In this document: positions 10,234-17,904 of the stretch, one piece after another
Layout of the letters: the number at the start of each line of letters is the position of its first letter
Position numbering within the stretch: position 1 is the first letter of the stretch
Assembly (NCBI RefSeq): GCF_036030735.1
Contig: NZ_CP107928.1
Location: 8,370,001 to 8,434,000, forward strand
Source of the DNA: Streptomyces sp. NBC_00425
Lineage (GTDB): Bacteria; Actinomycetota; Actinomycetes; Streptomycetales; Streptomycetaceae
Length of the DNA stretch: 64,000 nt
Reading direction: 5' to 3'
Notes under the pieces: generated by a model
Told to the model about the DNA's origin: nothing
The model's database searches: none
What the model saw: the letters and a program-made list of their open reading frames with translations, nothing else
Position numbers and translations under genes: made by a program

Positions 10234-10306
10234 GGAGAGTGCTCCTGACCTGCAACGATGGGACTTGTCTAGGGTCCTGTTGGCTGCACGGAAAGAAGCA
10301 CTCTCC
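10234..10306 (+). promoter_or_regulatory. Long-range hairpin covering the transposase translation start region
   Basis: GGAGAGTGCT at 10234-10243 and AGCACTCTCC at 10297-10306 are perfectly complementary. The second arm ends 2 nt before the GTG start and covers the CTCCAGG region in front of it. In read-through RNA this would mask the start, a known way for IS elements to block activation from outside promoters. Confidence 0.55.
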
Positions 10307-10308
10307 AG

Positions 10309-11685
10309 GTGAAGAAGCGTATCGGGTCGTACCCGCGTGTCCGCACCGAGGGCGGCGGCAGGGCGGTGGTCTCGCAGGCCGGGGGCGTGCTGCTGGTCGA
10401 GACCGTCCGCAAGGCCGGCTTGGACACCGCGATATCGGCGGCGCTGACGCCGTGGCGGAAGGCTCGGGCGGTGCACGACCCGGGCAAGATCCTGCTGGAC
10501 CTGGCCCTGGCGGTCGCGCTGGGCGGGGACTGCCTCGCGGATGTCGCCATGCTGCGGGCCGAGCCGGCCGTGTTCGGGCCGGTGGCCTCCGACCCGACGG
10601 TCTCCCGCCTGATCGACACCCTCGCAGCCTCCGGGGAGAAAGCCCTGCGGGCCATCCGTGCCGCGCGGGCTGAAGTCCGCGAACATGTCTGGCGGTTGGC
10701 CGGCCGAGAAGCGCCTGATGCGGGCGGGACGGTGACCGTGGACCTCGACGGGGTGCTGGTGATCGCGCACTCGGACAAGGAAGACGCCGCGCCCACGTGG
10801 AAGCGAACCTACGGCCACCACCCGCTGATGGGGTTTGTCGACCACGGACCGGGCGGCACGGGTGAACCGGTCGCGGCCCTGCTCAGACCGGGCAACGCGG
10901 GATCGAACACGGCCACCGACCACATCACCGCCGCCCAACTGGCCCTGGCCCAGCTGCCGAAGAAATACCGGCGCGGGCGCCGGACCCTGATCCGCACCGA
11001 CTCTGCGGGCGGCACCCACGACTTCGTCGCCTGGCTCGCCCGGCGGGGACGGTGGCTGTCCTACTCGGTCGGCATGGTGATCACCGAGCAGGTCCACCAG
11101 CATGTGCTGAAGGTTCCGGCATCGGCCTGGACGGCGGCCGTCGAGGCGGGCGGCGAGATCCGCGACGGCGCCTGGGTCGCTGAACTCACCGGCGACGTCC
11201 TGGACGCCTGGCCCAAGGGCATGCGGCTGATCGTCAGGAAGGAACGACCGCACCCCGGGGCCCAGTTGCGGCTCACGGATGCGGACGGCATGCGGCTGAC
11301 CTGTTTCGCCACCAACACCTTGGGCCGGCCGATCGCCGAGCTCGAGCGCCGTCACCGCCTGCGGGCCCGGGCCGAGGACCGCATCCGCGCCGCCCGGGCC
11401 ACCGGCCTGCGCAACCTGCCCCTGCACCGCACGGCCCAGAACCGGATCTGGCTGGAGATCGTGCAGATCGCTCTCGACCTGCTGGCCTGGATGCCGATGC
11501 TCGCCCTGACCGGCAAGGCCAGGCTCTGGGAACCCCGCCGACTACGGCTCCGCCTGTTCACCGCGGCCGGACAACTCGTGACCACCGGCCGTCGGCGAAT
11601 CCTCCGCCTGGCCCGGCACTGGCCCTGGACCGGCCACATCACCGCCGCCCTCGACCGGCTCACCCAACTGCCCGACACTGGCTGA
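10309..11685 (+). CDS. IS1380-family transposase (DDE)
   Basis: The product is 458 aa from GTG 10309, the length expected for IS1380 transposases, and no stop interrupts it. Family features are the N-terminal GGRAVVSQAGGVLLVETVRKAG, the first catalytic Asp in VTVDLDGVLVIAH, the second in LIRTDSAGGTHDFV and the C-terminal RIWLEIVQIALDLLAWMPML. It catalyses cut-and-paste movement of the element. Third-position GC is as high as in the host genes. The gene looks functional. Confidence 0.92.
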   Translation: MKKRIGSYPRVRTEGGGRAVVSQAGGVLLVETVRKAGLDTAISAALTPWRKARAVHDPGKILLDLALAVALGGDCLADVAMLRAEPAVFGPVASDPTVSRLIDTLAASGEKALRAIRAARAEVREHVWRLAGREAPDAGGTVTVDLDGVLVIAHSDKEDAAPTWKRTYGHHPLMGFVDHGPGGTGEPVAALLRPGNAGSNTATDHITAAQLALAQLPKKYRRGRRTLIRTDSAGGTHDFVAWLARRGRWLSYSVGMVITEQVHQHVLKVPASAWTAAVEAGGEIRDGAWVAELTGDVLDAWPKGMRLIVRKERPHPGAQLRLTDADGMRLTCFATNTLGRPIAELERRHRLRARAEDRIRAARATGLRNLPLHRTAQNRIWLEIVQIALDLLAWMPMLALTGKARLWEPRRLRLRLFTAAGQLVTTGRRRILRLARHWPWTGHITAALDRLTQLPDTG

Positions 11686-11850
11686 CCAGCGGATTCCCCG
11701 TCCCTTCGACAGAACCTCAACACCCGGAGCAGTGGAATCCGGCGCCACCCCGAGGCGACACCCGGGCCCTCGGCCTGCACAGCCTCAACCCACGGCACAA
11801 AAACGGTCCACCGACTCCGTCGGCGGACCGTCACGAAACTTCGAGGCTAG

Positions 11851-12199
11851 TGATCATCCTGGTCAGTTTCTTCATCGCCGGCTGCAGCGTGGCCGGGGTC
11901 CTGCGCGACCGCAAGCGGCCTTTCAGTCTGCTGACCGGCACGCAGCTCGGGGTGCTGCGGCGGGTGGTGCTTCTGGAGAGCACGGTCCCGGTCGCGGTGG
12001 TCGCGGTGGTGGCGATCGGGGTGGGTTTCCTGGCTGCCCGGCTGTTCGTACAGGCACAGTTCAGTCACTCGATCCGGACGCCGGGGATCCAGTACTGCGC
12101 GATCGTGCTCGCCAGGCTCGTAACTTCGCTGGGGGCATCGCCTCCACGATGCCTCTGCTGAGGCGGATCACGGGACCCGAAACGGCACGCAACGAGTAG
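11851..12199 (+). pseudogene. C-terminal fragment of an FtsX-like ABC permease, frameshifted
   Basis: Immediately after the IS right end the frame reads LVSFFIAGCSVAGVLRDRKR, PFSLLTGTQLGVLRRVVLLE and VAVVAIGVGFLAARLFVQAQ. Near 12115-12140 homology shifts to another frame, GGIASTMPLLRRITGPETARNE, ending at TAG 12197-12199. That text is the characteristic C-terminus of Streptomyces FtsX-type permeases. The 5' part is missing and one frameshift is present. It differs from the fragment left of the IS, so the two are not simply halves of one gene. Confidence 0.7.
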
Positions 12200-12353
12200 C
12201 GGAAATGACGACGGCCGGTCCGAGCTCGTCCCTCGTACAGGACCCATTTCATGACGGGCGTTCTCAAATTCCTGCTTCGCAGTCGCCGGACCGATGTTGG
12301 CAGAGCACCAATAACACCTGCCGCGCGCTGCTGACCACTGTGTCGGCCGCTGT

Positions 12354-12371
12354 GTTCAGGTCGCGTTCAGG
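12354..12371. promoter_or_regulatory. GTTCAGG direct repeat, 11-bp period, candidate response-regulator site
   Basis: GTTCAGG occurs at 12354-12360 and again at 12365-12371, one helical turn apart. This is the usual layout for OmpR/PhoB-type binding sites. A similar pair (AGTCAGG, GTTCAGG) stands at 19132-19149 before the paralogous gene. Confidence 0.5.
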
Positions 12372-12467
12372 TCCGGCCGGGCCTCGGCCAACTCCCGTAC
12401 CGGAAGCGCAAAAACTCCGGCAAAGAGGTCTGGGGCGAGGGCTAAGCACCATGTCATCGTGCCTGTC

Positions 12468-13259
12468 ATGTCGACTGATCACCTCACTCACAACCGGCCC
12501 GCGGGCTACATCCGTCACGCGGCGAGCAAGGTGCCGGAGGTGACCGTCTACTTCTGGATCATCAAGGTGCTGACGACCGGCATGGGCGAGACGGCCTCGG
12601 ACTGGCTGGCTCACCTGCTCGGCCCGATCCCCGCGGTCGGCCTCGGCGGCATCGCTCTCGCGGCCGCCCTCGCGGTGCAGTTCACCGTCCGGCGGTACGT
12701 GGCCTGGATCTACTGGACGGCGATCGTCATGGTCAGCGTGTTCGGCACGATGGCAGCCGATGTCCTGCACGTCGGCCTCGGAGCGCCGTACACGCTGTCG
12801 ACGCCGTTCTTCATGGCCGCGCTGGCTGCCGTCTTCGCCCTCTGGTATCGCAGCGAAGGCACCATGTCGATCCACAGCATCCACACCCGGCGCCGCGAGA
12901 TCTTCTACTGGGCCGCCGTGCTGGCCACGTTCGCGCTGGGCACCGCTGCGGGGGACCTCACCGCCACGATCGGCTTCGGTTACCTGGGTTCCGCCGTCCT
13001 GTACGCCGCCGTGATCGCCGTTCCGGCCGTCGCCCACCGCTGGGGCGGCCTGAACACGGTCGCCGCGTTCTGGGCGGCGTACGTCATCACCCGCCCGCTC
13101 GGTGCGTCCGTCGCCGACTGGATGGCCGTCGGCCACGGCCGGGGCGGGCTGGATCTGGGTCTGGGGCCGGTCACGCTGTCGTGGACGGTGGCCATTCTCG
13201 GTTTCGTCGGCTATCTGGCCGGCTCTCGTAAGGACATCCGGCACGAAGTCATGCCGTGA
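12468..13259 (+). CDS. COG4705-type multipass membrane protein (paralog 1)
   Basis: The protein is 263 aa from ATG 12468; a GTG 9 nt upstream is an alternative and neither has a clear ribosome site. About seven hydrophobic segments are visible. Conserved text includes KVPEVTVYFWIIKVLTTGMGETASDWL, MSIHSIHTRRREIFYWAAVLATFALGTAAGDL and YVITRPLGASVADWM. The repeated (M)GE(T)A(S)D, GTAAGD and GASVADW acidic motifs inside membrane segments are typical of this uncharacterised family. Function is unknown. It converges on the two-component operon and has a close paralog at 19174, just beyond that operon. Confidence 0.75.
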   Translation: MSTDHLTHNRPAGYIRHAASKVPEVTVYFWIIKVLTTGMGETASDWLAHLLGPIPAVGLGGIALAAALAVQFTVRRYVAWIYWTAIVMVSVFGTMAADVLHVGLGAPYTLSTPFFMAALAAVFALWYRSEGTMSIHSIHTRRREIFYWAAVLATFALGTAAGDLTATIGFGYLGSAVLYAAVIAVPAVAHRWGGLNTVAAFWAAYVITRPLGASVADWMAVGHGRGGLDLGLGPVTLSWTVAILGFVGYLAGSRKDIRHEVMP

Positions 13260-13272
13260 CTGGTCCTGACGG

Positions 13273-13306
13273 GCCGTGATACGCCGGCGCCGGCGCGTGG
13301 CACGGC
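13273..13306. terminator. Hairpin between convergent genes
   Basis: GCCGTG at 13273-13278 pairs with CACGGC at 13301-13306. An inner ACGC/GCGT stem and the self-complementary CGGCGCCG extend it. It lies between the convergent ends of the membrane protein gene and the kinase gene, so a bidirectional terminator is likely. Confidence 0.6.
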
Positions 13307-13308
13307 TC

Positions 13309-14688
13309 TCAACCGGCGGGCAGGCTGACGACGAACCGCGTTCCGGGCGTGTGCCCGTGGTCGTACGTCACCTCGCCACCGGCGGAGCGGGCCAGGCGTC
13401 GCGCCAGCGGCAGCCCGAGGCCCGCACCGTGGTGTCCGTCGCCGGGATCCGCACGTTGCCCGGGTTCGAAGAGCCGTGAGGTGAACGGGCGTGGTACGCC
13501 GGGTCCGTCGTCGGTGACGTCGATGCGTACGCCGTCGGGTGTGCGGTACGTGCGGACGGTGACGCGGGAGTGGGCATAGCGGCAGGCGTTGGCCAGGAGT
13601 GGGCTGACGATGCGTTCGAGAAGGGCCGGCGGGACGCCGGCCTGCAGGTGCGGGCCATCGGTGGTGAGCGTCAAGTGGCCTGGTACGTCGATGAGTTCGG
13701 CGAGGTGGCTCAGTGTTGGCATGACTTCGGTGGTGCCCGGAGCGGTGAGGGTGGCGCCCCGGGCATCGTCCAGGAGGGTGTCGCAGATGGTGCGCATGGA
13801 CTCGGCGGCATCGGCGATGACCTTGTGGGTGGTACGGGTTTGGTCGTCCGTGCGGGGGCGGGTCTGCCACCAGTCGAGTTCGGCGATGATCCGGCTCAGG
13901 GGCGTACGCAGCTCGTGCGAGAGTTCCCCGGTGAGCTGCCGTTCGTGGCGCAGCAGGGTGCGGATGCGGTCCAGCATGGCGTCCAGCGACGCGCCGAGGC
14001 GCGCGAGTTCCGCCGGGTGTCCCGTGCTGCCGAAGCGTTCCTTGGAGGCTACGGCGCTCCACTCAATGGCCTGGTCGGTCATCGCGCGGACGGGGCGCAG
14101 CGCGCGGCCGACCGCGAGCCGGGTCAGGGCGTAGGTGCAGGCGAGCATCACGGCGTCCAGGGCGAGTGATCCCAGCAGCAGTGTGTCGGCCGAGCTCCGG
14201 TAGGGAGAGAGGTCGAGCGCGGTGACCACCGTGGCCTCGCTTCTTTCGCCGGGCACCGGTTGGGAGCACAGCCGGAGGGAGCCATGGACGTCGGCGGTGA
14301 CGCACCGCCGTCCGCCGCGTTCGGCGAGTGCGTCGGCGACGTGGGTCAGCGGGCCGGCGTTCGGCGGCTGTTCCAGCAGACGCCGGCCGGCGTGGATCCA
14401 CACGTTGGTGTCGAGGAGGTCGTCGTGGGAGGTCGCCAGGACGCGCACCGTTGTGCCGGTGGTGTCGATGGTCGTCGCGACGGCGGCGGCGCGAGTGCGC
14501 AGTTCGTCGTCCGCCTGGTGCTGGAGGCGGCGCTGGGCCACGGCGTTGAAGGCGACGGTGAGGACCAGCATCAGCAGCGCGGCCGTGGTGAGGGCCACGA
14601 GTGAGAGCCGGCCGCGCAGAGTGCGGGGCGCCAGACGGTGGAGGACGGCGGTCACGGTGGGCCGCGGCCGGTGGCGGACACCGTTCAT
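13309..14688 (-). CDS. Two-component sensor histidine kinase
   Basis: The protein is 459 aa. Its ATG overlaps the response-regulator stop as ATGA, which fixes the start within a much longer open frame. A first membrane segment (LVALTTAALLMLVLTVAFN) and a second (LLLGSLALDAVMLACTYAL) enclose an extracytoplasmic sensor of about 130 aa with two cysteines (RRCVTADVHGSLRLCSQ). HAMP-like sequence, the H-box LSHELRTPLSRI, an N-box near LLANACRYA and the G-boxes DDGPGVP and GAGLGLPLARRLA follow. It autophosphorylates on His and phosphorylates the adjacent regulator. Context with lipid-phosphate phosphatases points to an envelope signal. Confidence 0.9.
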   Translation of the reverse strand: MNGVRHRPRPTVTAVLHRLAPRTLRGRLSLVALTTAALLMLVLTVAFNAVAQRRLQHQADDELRTRAAAVATTIDTTGTTVRVLATSHDDLLDTNVWIHAGRRLLEQPPNAGPLTHVADALAERGGRRCVTADVHGSLRLCSQPVPGERSEATVVTALDLSPYRSSADTLLLGSLALDAVMLACTYALTRLAVGRALRPVRAMTDQAIEWSAVASKERFGSTGHPAELARLGASLDAMLDRIRTLLRHERQLTGELSHELRTPLSRIIAELDWWQTRPRTDDQTRTTHKVIADAAESMRTICDTLLDDARGATLTAPGTTEVMPTLSHLAELIDVPGHLTLTTDGPHLQAGVPPALLERIVSPLLANACRYAHSRVTVRTYRTPDGVRIDVTDDGPGVPRPFTSRLFEPGQRADPGDGHHGAGLGLPLARRLARSAGGEVTYDHGHTPGTRFVVSLPAG

Positions 14689-15347
14689 GACAGGCGGTGC
14701 CCGATCCCTCGGGCCGTGCCGATCGTCCGGTCGCTGCCTGCCTCGCGCAGCTTGCGGCGCAGGCGGGTCAGGTACTGGTCGAGGGTGTTGTCGTGTACCT
14801 GGGCGCCCTCGTGCCAGCCCGCCCGGACCAGCTCGCGCCGGCGCACGACACCGCCGGAAGCCGCCATGAGCGCGGCCAGGAGACGGAACTCGGTCGGCGT
14901 CAGATCGACCCGGATGCCCCGGACACTGACCAGGTGCCGGACGGCGTCCAGGACCAGGTCTCCCGCCGTGGTGACGGGCGGCGGGGCGGCCCGTTTGAGG
15001 GCTGCCCGCAGGCGGGCGGCGAGTTCGGCGAGGTGGAACGGCTTGGGCAGGTAGTCGTCGCCTCCGGCGGAGAACCCGGACAGCCGGTCGGCCAGCCGGT
15101 GATGGGCGGTCAGGAAGATGACGGGGGAGAGGAACCCGTTCGCGCGCATCGCCTGGCACACGTCCCGCCCGTCGGCGTCGGGCAGCCCGATGTCGAGGAC
15201 GGCGGCGGAGATCTCACCGGTGGCCAGCCGCAGGGCGGTGGCGCCGTCCGGCGCGGGCATGGTATCGAAGTCCTCGTCGCGCAGCCCGCGCATCAGCACA
15301 TCACGCAGGGCGTGATCGTCCTCGACGACCAGGATCGTCTGCCGCAT
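14685..15347 (-). CDS. OmpR/PhoB-family response regulator
   Basis: The protein is 220 aa. The ATG follows GAGGGAGAACC. The receiver domain shows the acidic pair VVEDDHA, the phospho-acceptor Asp in AVLDIGLPDADG, the Thr in FLTAHH and Lys in LPKPF. A winged-helix output domain (about 125-220) carries LTPTEFRLLAALM and TLDQYLTRLRRKLRE. The cognate kinase follows with a 4-nt overlap. The upstream PAP2 gene overlaps its 5' end by 47 nt. Its likely targets include the neighbouring genes with 11-bp-spaced TCAGG repeats. Confidence 0.93.
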   Translation of the reverse strand: MRQTILVVEDDHALRDVLMRGLRDEDFDTMPAPDGATALRLATGEISAAVLDIGLPDADGRDVCQAMRANGFLSPVIFLTAHHRLADRLSGFSAGGDDYLPKPFHLAELAARLRAALKRAAPPPVTTAGDLVLDAVRHLVSVRGIRVDLTPTEFRLLAALMAASGGVVRRRELVRAGWHEGAQVHDNTLDQYLTRLRRKLREAGSDRTIGTARGIGHRLS

Positions 15348-16089
15348 GGTTCTCCCTCTGTTCTCGTGCCCTGTCCGTTCGTCCTCCTGCTGTGCCCGTC
15401 AGCCCCGTCGCATCGCGTGACGTGTCCGTGTCCGTCGTACCAGGGGTCCATCCCTCGGGCAGGCGGCTGGCCACGGCGCACAGACACACGCCCAGCCAGC
15501 CGAGGGCGAACAGCCAGCCGCCGACGACGTCGGTGAACCAGTGCACTCCGAGGTAGACGCGGGTCAGTCCGACCAGCGCGCCCCAGCCGCCGATGACCAG
15601 GGTGAGCGGTGTCCTGCCACGCGGGCCGCGCACGTGGACGGCGATGATCAGCAGCCCTGCGGTGAGGGCCGCCGTGGTGGTGTGGCCGGACGGGAACGCC
15701 CATCCCGAGGCGTGTGTCTCCCAGTCCGCCAGGGGTGGCCGCGGCCGGGCGACGAGCGCCATCACCGCGTACCGCAGCCCCTGGCCCGTCCCGAGACAGG
15801 CCAGGCAGAGGGCGACGGCGAGTGCCCGCTGCCGGAGAGTGCGTCCAGTGATGATTCCGGCCAGCGCGGCCAGCGCGAACGGGACGACGCCCGTTCCGGT
15901 GGCGGTCAGCCCGCGGGCGAACGCCAGGGCCACGTCCGGCCGGTGGGCGGCGGACCACGAGAGGAGGTCGCCGTCCGCGAACAGCGGTATGCCGTCGTGG
16001 CCCACCACGATCATGGTCAGGACACCGAGAGCGGTCCACGCGCCGAGGCCGCAACTGCCGGCCAGGTCCGCTACGTTGCCGCGCTTCAT
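15301..16089 (-). CDS. PAP2-family phosphatase (second of pair)
   Basis: The protein is 262 aa, starting inside the ATGA shared with the preceding PAP2 gene. About six membrane segments are present. The PAP2 signature motifs are RYAVMALVARPRPP (C1), PSGHTTT (C2) and TRVYLGVHWFTDV (C3, with catalytic His). The last 45 residues are a hydrophilic tail (RTDRAREQRENHAADDPG) that reads through the start of the response-regulator gene. PAP2 enzymes of this kind dephosphorylate phosphatidate, phosphatidylglycerophosphate or undecaprenyl pyrophosphate on the outer membrane face. Confidence 0.88.
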   Translation of the reverse strand: MKRGNVADLAGSCGLGAWTALGVLTMIVVGHDGIPLFADGDLLSWSAAHRPDVALAFARGLTATGTGVVPFALAALAGIITGRTLRQRALAVALCLACLGTGQGLRYAVMALVARPRPPLADWETHASGWAFPSGHTTTAALTAGLLIIAVHVRGPRGRTPLTLVIGGWGALVGLTRVYLGVHWFTDVVGGWLFALGWLGVCLCAVASRLPEGWTPGTTDTDTSRDATGLTGTAGGRTDRAREQRENHAADDPGRRGRSRPA

Positions 16090-16694
16090 GACGCCACCAC
16101 CAGCAGCGGACGCAGCCGGGTGTCCGTGAGCCGCAGGGCCAGGGCCTCCGCCCGCCTGCGCAGTGCCGACATGGCGAGCAGCGCGGCCAGGGCGCCCACT
16201 GTGACGCCCGCCACCACATCGTGGGGGTAGTGCGCGCCGACCCAGACCCGCGAGACCGCCATCGCACCGGCGGCCACCGCGGCGACCGTGCCGAGTCGGC
16301 GGGAGACGAACAGCAGGGCGACGGCCGCCGCGGCGGCGACGGCCGCGTGGTTGCTGGGGAACGACCAGTCGCCGTACGACGGACATGCCTCCAGCGTGGC
16401 CACCCGCAGGCTCTGGCAGGGCCGGTCCTCGCGCACCAGCAGCTTCAGCGCCGCATCCACCCCGTAGGCGACGACCACGACGAGCGGTGCGGCGAGGGCC
16501 GTCACCGACGCGGCGGCACCTTCCCGCCGGGCCTGCCACCAGCCGACGGCCATGAGTACCGCGAACAGCGCGAGTCCGTACGTCGACCACGCAGTCACCG
16601 TGTCGTTCAGCCACGCGGGAGCGTGCCGGGCCAGGTTCACCATGTCGGTGTAGGCCGGGCCGTCGACCGACGAACCGTCGAGGGCGAGGATCAT
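16086..16694 (-). CDS. PAP2-family phosphatase, BcrC-like (first of pair)
   Basis: The protein is 202 aa, with start and stop in ATGA overlaps with DedA upstream and the second PAP2 downstream. About five hydrophobic segments are visible. Motifs are KLLVREDRPCQS (KxxxxxxRP), PSNHAAVAAA and SRVWVGAHYPHDV. The short length and the N-H in motif 2 fit the BcrC branch, which dephosphorylates undecaprenyl pyrophosphate and confers bacitracin resistance in other bacteria. Pairing with DedA supports a role in recycling the lipid carrier. Confidence 0.88.
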   Translation of the reverse strand: MILALDGSSVDGPAYTDMVNLARHAPAWLNDTVTAWSTYGLALFAVLMAVGWWQARREGAAASVTALAAPLVVVVAYGVDAALKLLVREDRPCQSLRVATLEACPSYGDWSFPSNHAAVAAAAAVALLFVSRRLGTVAAVAAGAMAVSRVWVGAHYPHDVVAGVTVGALAALLAMSALRRRAEALALRLTDTRLRPLLVVAS

Positions 16695-17380
16695 CCGCGT
16701 GCCTCCGGTGCCTCCGGTGCCTTCGCCTTGGCCTTTGCGTCCCGGTGCGAGCGCAGCACCTCGCCGGCCACCGGGATCAGTGACAGGGCCACGATGACCG
16801 CGACGATCGGCAGCAGGTACCGGTCCACGTTCGGTACGGAGGAGCCCAGCGTGTATCCCGCCAGGGTGAGCCCCAGGCTCCACACCAGCCCGCCGGTCAC
16901 CTGCCAGAGGGTGAACGTCCGCGCCGGCACCCCCAGCGCGCCCGCCATCGGGTTCAGGACCGTGCGCACCACCGGAACGAAGCGGGCCAGCACGATCGCC
17001 TTCGCGTACCCGTACCGCACCAGCAGTTCCTCCGCACGTCTCGCGCCCTCGTGCAGGCGGGCCGAACAGCTCCGGGCGAGCAGGGCGCCGCCCGCTCTTC
17101 GGCCCAGGAGATATCCGCACTGCGAGCCCGCCAGAGCCCCCGCCGCAGCGGCGACCAGGAGCGGGACGAGCGACAGCTTCAGGCCGCGGTCGGCGGCGCC
17201 CGTGCACAGCAGCCCGGCCGTGAAGAGCAACGAGTCGCCCGGGAGGAAGAAGCCGATCAGCAGCCCGGTCTCGGCGAACAGCACCACACCCACGCCCAGC
17301 ACGCCGAACGCGGACAGCAGGGACCGGGCATCCAGCACATTGACGGCGAGCTGCGACGATAGGTGCACGGCTGTGGTCAT
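16691..17380 (-). CDS. DedA-family membrane protein
   Basis: The protein is 229 aa from ATG 17380, the first gene of a five-gene overlapping operon. The SNARE-associated/DedA domain is clear: ETGLLIGFFLPGDSLLFTAGLL, the re-entrant-like GALAGSQCGYLLGRRAG, and the conserved FVPVVRTVLNPMAGALGVP with the essential Arg and Pro. A Lys/Ala/Glu-rich cytoplasmic tail ends the protein. Some DedA proteins (UptA) have been identified as undecaprenyl-phosphate translocases, which fits the phosphatase partners here. Proton-dependent transport of another lipid is the alternative. Confidence 0.9.
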   Translation of the reverse strand: MTTAVHLSSQLAVNVLDARSLLSAFGVLGVGVVLFAETGLLIGFFLPGDSLLFTAGLLCTGAADRGLKLSLVPLLVAAAAGALAGSQCGYLLGRRAGGALLARSCSARLHEGARRAEELLVRYGYAKAIVLARFVPVVRTVLNPMAGALGVPARTFTLWQVTGGLVWSLGLTLAGYTLGSSVPNVDRYLLPIVAVIVALSLIPVAGEVLRSHRDAKAKAKAPEAPEARG

Positions 17381-17400
17381 CGTCGGGAGCCCTTCATCCT

Positions 17401-17438
17401 TCGTACGGATTCCTTTGTGCGGATTCGTTCGTACGGAC
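17401..17438. repeat. Three direct repeats of 14-bp period upstream of DedA operon
   Basis: TCGTACGGAT at 17401, TTGTGCGGAT at 17415 and TCGTACGGAC at 17429 are spaced exactly 14 bp. They lie 20-60 bp upstream of the DedA start and may be a regulator binding array or part of the leader. Confidence 0.5.
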
Positions 17439-17474
17439 CGTCGGATGCGGCGCAACGGCACACCCGACGACTGA

Positions 17475-17509
17475 CTACAATTCTGTAGACGGTCTACTGA
17501 ACTGTAGAC
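17475..17509. promoter_or_regulatory. Double BlaI-type operator
   Basis: Two perfect dyads lie in tandem: CTACA-ATTC-TGTAG at 17475-17488 and GTCTAC-TGAACT-GTAGAC at 17492-17509. BlaI/MecI repressors bind TACA/TGTA dyads, and the repressor gene starts 24 bp downstream. Autoregulation is very likely. The site also lies 95 bp upstream of the divergent DedA gene. Confidence 0.8.
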
Positions 17510-17532
17510 GATAGTGGGGCGAGGAAGGTTCC

Positions 17533-17904
17533 ATGACCGACGCGAAGGACGAGAGGCGGCCGGCCGGCGAGCTCGAAGCCGCTGTCATGGCCGCGCTGTG
17601 GGCGGCCGGGGTTCCGCTCAGCGCAGGACGCGTGCAGACCGAGCTCGGCTCCGGCCTCGCCAGGACGACCGTGACGACGATCCTGACCCGGCTGCACGAG
17701 AAGGGCGTCGTCAGCCGTGAGCGGCAGGGCCGCGGCTACGCCTACGTTCCCGTGCAGGACGCTCCCGGCCTGACCGCCCGGCGCATGCACAGCGAACTCG
17801 ACCGGGACACCGACCGCGAGACGGTCCTGGCCCGCTTCGTCGCCCAGCTCAACCCCGGCGACGAGCAGCTCCTGCGCCGGCTCCTGGAGGGCGACGAGCT
17901 ATGA
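17533..17904 (+). CDS. BlaI/MecI-family transcriptional repressor
   Basis: The protein is 123 aa with a GGAAGG-like site upstream. The winged-helix domain carries the family text LEAAVMAALWAAGVPLSAGRVQ, ARTTVTTILTRLHEKGVVSRERQGRGYAYVP. The C-terminal dimerisation region ends LNPGDEQLLRRLLE. BlaI proteins repress by binding TACA/TGTA dyads, seen just upstream, and are inactivated by cleavage triggered by a BlaR1/M56 partner, here the overlapping next gene. Targets in streptomycetes are often not beta-lactamases. Confidence 0.92.
   Translation: MTDAKDERRPAGELEAAVMAALWAAGVPLSAGRVQTELGSGLARTTVTTILTRLHEKGVVSRERQGRGYAYVPVQDAPGLTARRMHSELDRDTDRETVLARFVAQLNPGDEQLLRRLLEGDEL

Larger units (their letters stand above)
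10183..11850 (+). mobile_element. Intact IS1380-family insertion sequence
   Basis: The termini are imperfect inverted repeats: CTAGCCTCGCGCTTTCACGA on the left and, read inward from the right end, CTAGCCTCGAAGTTTCGTGA (15 of 20 positions match). The element is about 1.67 kb with a single transposase gene, normal for IS1380. The bases flanking the ends (CCCC and TGAT) do not match, so no 4-bp target duplication is visible. That suggests rearrangement after insertion. Confidence 0.85.

Noticed and set aside
10183..11850. Target-site duplication of the IS1380 element
   Set aside because: Flanking bases CCCC and TGAT do not match in any reasonable register.
14689..15159. N-terminal extension of the histidine kinase frame
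   Set aside because: It covers the response-regulator gene and lacks kinase homology; the ATGA overlap sets the start at 14688.
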